Assembly (NCBI RefSeq): GCF_010435965.1
Contig: NZ_JAAGAA010000017.1
Coordinates: forward strand, 1 to 43,363
Reading direction: 5' to 3'
DNA from: Crenobacter caeni
GTDB taxonomy: Bacteria; Pseudomonadota; Gammaproteobacteria; Burkholderiales; Chromobacteriaceae
DNA length: 43,363 bases
The position numbers were made by a program, and so were the translations under genes. Numbering within the stretch: the first letter of the stretch is position 1; each line of letters starts with the position of its first letter. The notes under the pieces are model-generated. The model was given only the letters and a program-made list of their open reading frames with translations, was not told the origin of the DNA and did not search any database. Shown here in pieces: positions 40,416 through 43,363 of the stretch.

Positions 40416-40835
40416 TCAGAACGGCAGCGGACGTTTGCTGGCGGGGCCACCCAACTTGTGGTTGTCTTCCAGCACCGTGTAGGCGGCAGCGCCGGCGGCA
40501 GAGAGCGCGTCGGCGCCGGGCAGGCCGGCGAAGGCGAGCGCCGGGTCTAGCTGCAGCAGCGCGCGGCGCGCGGCGGTGCACAGCTTGACCGCGACGTCGA
40601 AATCGGCGCTGGAGAGCACGTTGCCGTTGCGCAGCTTGGCCGCGTACACGCGGCACATCTGCGCGTACTGGCGCGCGGTGTCGTGGCCGGCGAAGCCGTC
40701 GGCGGCTTCCAGCGCGTCGAAGGCGGCGAGCACCGCCTGGCAGGCGGCCTGCGCGCGGGCGTGGCGTTGCTGGGCGGCGGCGCGCGCCGCCGCGTCGCCG
40801 GTGTTGGGGGTGGCGGGTTTCTGCTTGCGGGCCAT
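40416..40835 (-). CDS. Hypothetical protein, Ala-rich helical
   Basis: 139 residues, soluble, very Ala-rich and predicted helical (AAQQRHARAQAACQAVLAAF in the middle). It begins MARKQKPATPNTGD and ends in a charged tail with NHKLGGPASKRPLPF. AAGGA lies about 9 bases upstream of the ATG. No motif is recognised. It is divergent from the PAP2 gene. Confidence 0.6.
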   Translation of the reverse strand: MARKQKPATPNTGDAAARAAAQQRHARAQAACQAVLAAFDALEAADGFAGHDTARQYAQMCRVYAAKLRNGNVLSSADFDVAVKLCTAARRALLQLDPALAFAGLPGADALSAAGAAAYTVLEDNHKLGGPASKRPLPF

Positions 40836-40923
40836 CGCGGGCGTCCTTGTACGGTTCGGCGGGCCGCCATTGTAACGGATGGCGGCGCTGGCGGCGGTGG
40901 CGCCGCTCGGCCATGATGAGCGG

Positions 40924-41502
40924 ATGTGGCTCTTCCTGACCAACGCCGGCGACTCGGCGGTGACCCTGCCCGCCGCGCTGGCCATCGCGCTGGCGCAAGC
41001 CGCGCGCGGCCACCTGCGCAGCGCGGGGCTCTGGCTATTGCTGCTGGGCGCGGGCGGCCTGCTGGTGCTGGCGAGCAAGCTCGCCTTTCTCGGCTGGGGC
41101 GTCGGCGTACCGGCGCTGCGCTTTACCGGCGTCAGCGGGCACAGCTATCTCGCCGCCGCCGTGCTGCCGGTGCTCGGCCGCCAGTTGTGGCCGCGCGACA
41201 GCGCGCGTGCGCTGTACGGCCAGTTGGCCGGCGTGCTGCTGGCGCTGTTGGTCGGCGTGTCGCGGCTGATGATAGGCGTGCACTCGGTGTCCGAGGTGGC
41301 CAGCGGCCTCGTGCTCGGGCTGTGGGTGTCGGCCGGCTACCTGAAGGCCTGCGAAGGCGCCGGCACCCTGCCGATGCGCCGGCTGATCGGCGCCGGCGGC
41401 GCGCTGGTGCTGGCCGGCGTGCTGTTCGGCCTGCAGTCGCCGTCGCACGCGCTGGTGGTGCACCTCGCGCATTACCTCGCCGGGCGCGGCCACGACTGGT
41501 AG
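40924..41502 (+). CDS. PAP2-family membrane phosphatase
   Basis: 192 residues with about six membrane helices. Catalytic motifs C2 (SGHSY) and C3 (SRLMIGVHSVSEV) of the PAP2 superfamily are present with both His; motif C1 (KX6RP) is not canonical. It would dephosphorylate a lipid phosphate at the membrane. The ATG at 40924 begins directly with the first helix (MWLFLTNAGDSAVTLPAAL). 98 bp separate it from the bestrophin-like gene in the same direction. Confidence 0.88.
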   Translation: MWLFLTNAGDSAVTLPAALAIALAQAARGHLRSAGLWLLLLGAGGLLVLASKLAFLGWGVGVPALRFTGVSGHSYLAAAVLPVLGRQLWPRDSARALYGQLAGVLLALLVGVSRLMIGVHSVSEVASGLVLGLWVSAGYLKACEGAGTLPMRRLIGAGGALVLAGVLFGLQSPSHALVVHLAHYLAGRGHDW

Positions 41503-41600
41503 CGTTTGCCGTCGCGCGCCACGCGCGGGCAGATTCGCGCCGCGCGTGCTGCGCACGGACGCCACGGCGCCTATGCTGCCGCTTTTGCCGGCTGCCCTTC

Positions 41601-42530
41601 ATGATCGTCCTGCCCCACCGCCACTGGGTGCGCCTGCTGTTCGCCGGGCGCGGCTCGGTGTTGCCGCGCCTGCTGCCCCGCCTCGCGCTGATCGGCGGCG
41701 TGTCCTGCCTCGCGCTGTGGTTGCGCCCTTGGTGGCCGCGGCATGCCGGCGACAGCATGCTGACCGTCTCCGCGTTTACCCTGATGGGGGTGACGCTCGC
41801 GCTGTTCCTCGGTTTTCGCAACACGGTCAGCTACGAGCGTTACTGGGAAGGGCGCAAGCTGTGGGGCACGCTGCTCAACAGCTCGCGCTCGCTGGCGCGG
41901 CAGATGCTGTGTTTCACGCCGCACCCCGAGGTGAGCGAGGCGCGCCGCCAGTTCGTGCGCGGCGTGGCCGCCTTCGCGCAGGCGCTCGCCCACCACCTGC
42001 GCGGCAGCGACGCCGGCGCCGACCTCGAACGCCTGCTGCCGGCCGACGCTTGCGAGCGGCTCGCGCGCGCCGACAACCGGCCGCTGATCGTGCTGTTGTG
42101 GCTGGGCAAGATGGCGAGCGGCCTGCAACAGCAGGGCCGGCTCGAAATGCTGCAACTGCAGTTGCTGGAGACCCACCTCAACACCTTGAGCGAGGTGCAG
42201 GGCGGCTGCGAGCGCATCGCCGGCACGCCGTTTCCTTATACCTACCGCGTGCTGCTTACCCGCACCGTCAGCGTGTACTGCCTGCTGCTGCCGTTTGCGC
42301 TGGCCGCCAGCATCGGCTGGTGGACGCCGCTGATCGCCTGCTTCATCGCGTACACCTTCTTCGCGCTGGACGAGATCGGCGGCGAGATCGAAGAGCCGTT
42401 CGGCGTCGAGCCGAACGATTTGCCGCTGTTCTCCCTCAGCTACAACATCGAGGCGTCGCTGCACGAAATGCTGCAGGAGCCGATGCGCGTGCTGCCGCCG
42501 CCGCCCGAGCGGCGCTTCAACCTGATCTAG
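41601..42530 (+). CDS. Bestrophin-family membrane protein (YneE-like)
   Basis: 309 residues. Membrane segments near 25-45, 52-72 and 225-265 flank a cytoplasmic helical part. Family marks are FLGFRNTVSYERYWEGRKLWG (shown by its core RNTVSYERYWEGR) and the C-terminal IGGEIEEPFGVEPNDLPL. Bacterial members form chloride- or cation-permeable pentamers. Its stop overlaps the convergent ABM gene by four bases. Confidence 0.9.
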   Translation: MIVLPHRHWVRLLFAGRGSVLPRLLPRLALIGGVSCLALWLRPWWPRHAGDSMLTVSAFTLMGVTLALFLGFRNTVSYERYWEGRKLWGTLLNSSRSLARQMLCFTPHPEVSEARRQFVRGVAAFAQALAHHLRGSDAGADLERLLPADACERLARADNRPLIVLLWLGKMASGLQQQGRLEMLQLQLLETHLNTLSEVQGGCERIAGTPFPYTYRVLLTRTVSVYCLLLPFALAASIGWWTPLIACFIAYTFFALDEIGGEIEEPFGVEPNDLPLFSLSYNIEASLHEMLQEPMRVLPPPPERRFNLI

Positions 42531-43069
42531 CGGCCGGCCAGAGAAGACGGCAGCGGCGGCGCCAGCCAGCGGCGCAGCTTGCGGCTGACGAACGGGATCA
42601 CCACGCCGACCATCAGCGGCGTCAGCATCAGCGTCGAGATCAGCACTCGCCACAGCAGCGGAAACTGCGACAGCCAGTCGCCCAGCACGCCGTTGAGCGC
42701 CAGCGACACCGGAAAAAACGCCAGCCACACCGCGATGGTCTGTTTCCAGCGCGGCGGCGGTGCGGCAAACCAGCCGTCCAGCCCGCGCGCGCACTGCGCC
42801 TCGCTCGCCTGCACCAGGTGGGTGCCGTTTGCCAGCCAGGCGCCCCGTTCCGGGTCGTGCAGCCACGCGGCGAGGCTCGCCTCGTCGGCGAAGCGGAACA
42901 CGATCTGCCAGGCGTCGCCGCCGGCCGGCGGCGAGAACAGGCCGGCGCCAAGAAAGCCCGGCCGCGTCGCGGCCAGCGCCTCTCCGGTACGCATCCAGCG
43001 CAGGAATTCATCGTGGTGTGCCGCGTCTACGCGGCGCGACAGCAAAAAGGTCAACGGTTCGGCGGGCAT
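42527..43069 (-). CDS. ABM-domain protein with C-terminal membrane segments
   Basis: 180 residues. The first 95 resemble an antibiotic-biosynthesis-monooxygenase (ferredoxin-like) domain (LTFLLSRRVDAAHHDEFLRW, RPGFLGAGLFSPP, QIVFRFADEASLAAWL). Two membrane helices follow (IAVWLAFFPVSLALNGVLG and LISTLMLTPLMVGVVIPFV). The ABM-membrane combination is known in a few proteobacterial proteins; the function is unknown. AGGAG lies 7 bases before the ATG. Confidence 0.82.
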   Translation of the reverse strand: MPAEPLTFLLSRRVDAAHHDEFLRWMRTGEALAATRPGFLGAGLFSPPAGGDAWQIVFRFADEASLAAWLHDPERGAWLANGTHLVQASEAQCARGLDGWFAAPPPRWKQTIAVWLAFFPVSLALNGVLGDWLSQFPLLWRVLISTLMLTPLMVGVVIPFVSRKLRRWLAPPLPSSLAGR

Positions 43070-43186
43070 GGTGGCTCCTCGCGGTCAGCGTCCGCACGCC
43101 GGGATGGTAGCAGCGGACCTGCCCCCGGATGTGGGGGCGGTTGATCTTAAGCAAGAAGTGGCCCTACGGGAAGAACATTGGCATGA

Positions 43187-43236
43187 TGAATCCGCTGCGC
43201 AGATGTGTTTCTTGCCGCTTCCGCGCGGCGGACGGG
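43187..43236 (+). repeat. Intergenic repeat, copy B, interrupted by IS110
   Basis: Matches copy A (40054-40103). The similarity ends within a few bases of the IS boundary at 43242, where copy A continues into its hairpin. Confidence 0.78.
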
Positions 43237-43266
43237 GCCATTAATGTGATGGTCAGCCTGAACTCC

Positions 43267-43299
43267 AACAGCCCAGCAGGCTACGCTTGCTGGGCTGTT
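43267..43299 (+). repeat. Perfect 12-bp stem-loop in the right IS110 copy
   Basis: Same structure as at 192-224: arms 43267-43278 and 43288-43299, with a 9-base loop. Confidence 0.75.
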
Positions 43300-43323
43300 T
43301 CCAATTCGGCGCGGAGGATCATC

Positions 43324-43363
43324 ATGGCAAACATCGCACTTTTCGGTCTGGACATCGGCAAGC
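43324..43363 (+). CDS. IS110-family transposase, N-terminal 13 residues (partial)
   Basis: The ATG follows GGAGG, and the frame reads MANIALFGLDIGK up to the window edge, as in the left copy. Confidence 0.85.
   Translation, partial: MANIALFGLDIGK

Larger units (their letters stand above)
43242..43363 (+). mobile_element. IS110-family element, right copy, left end
   Basis: Inverted copy of 128-249, identical throughout the 122 bp. It faces out of the window to the right. Confidence 0.85.

Noticed and set aside
1-43363. Reading the window as a composite transposon bounded by the two IS110 copies
   Set aside because: The interior is ordinary core chromosome (pyrBI, hemL, waaA, ung), and IS110 elements lack the terminal repeats used for composite transposition.
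1-43363. CRISPR arrays, rRNA genes or toxin-antitoxin pairs
   Set aside because: No regularly spaced repeats, no rRNA-like sequence and no recognisable toxin-antitoxin gene pair were seen.

Overview
The window is a GC-rich (about two thirds G+C by eye) chromosomal segment of a Gram-negative betaproteobacterium, most likely of the Neisseriales (Chromobacteriaceae-like). This rests on LPS-core genes (waaC, waaA), HemJ, a fused 1161-residue indolepyruvate:ferredoxin oxidoreductase, pyrB followed by pyrI, and RlhA. The assignment is inferred from gene content, not from a search.

The window begins and ends inside two inverted copies of one IS110-family element (1-249 minus, 43242-43363 plus). The copies are identical over the 122 bp they share, and their transposase genes point outward.

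From 0.3 to 14.3 kb, 13 of 15 genes lie on the minus strand. They comprise an ABC exporter; an iron-uptake operon tonB-exbB-exbD-TonB-dependent receptor-piuC with a Fur-box-like palindrome at its head; a haem/redox block (rubredoxin, M48 lipoprotein protease, hemJ, a CYTH phosphatase, hemL); thiD; and the waaC-waaA LPS-core pair.

The most striking region is 14.29-15.18 kb, a gene-free stretch between waaC and ung. It carries six perfect DnaA boxes (TTATCCACA), three near-perfect ones, AT-rich tracts and a DnaA-trio-like run. Five ParB-binding (parS) 14-mers of the form GTTYCACGTGRAAC are scattered between 10.2 and 40.4 kb. Together these look like the chromosomal origin and centromere, although no dnaA, dnaN, parA or parB is present.

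From 15.2 to 43.1 kb lie ung, a rhodanese, a PCMT-like methyltransferase, rlhA, a YkgJ-family gene, tRNA-Leu(TAA) followed by a small lower-GC islet, a VF530-like gene with a MazG-like pyrophosphohydrolase, and an HD-GYP phosphodiesterase. Next come pyrBI with a leader ORF and attenuator, the large indolepyruvate oxidoreductase, rarD, an inositol-phosphatase homologue, rsmE, a GntR/HutC regulator, a DUF2059-like protein, a hydrolase, an M24 aminopeptidase and a GNAT. The segment ends with a MATE exporter divergent from a LysR regulator, a PEBP protein, a PAP2 phosphatase, a bestrophin-like protein and an ABM-membrane protein. The right part also holds a 141-bp repeat with terminal inverted repeats, a nested long palindrome, and a two-copy intergenic repeat that the right IS copy interrupts.
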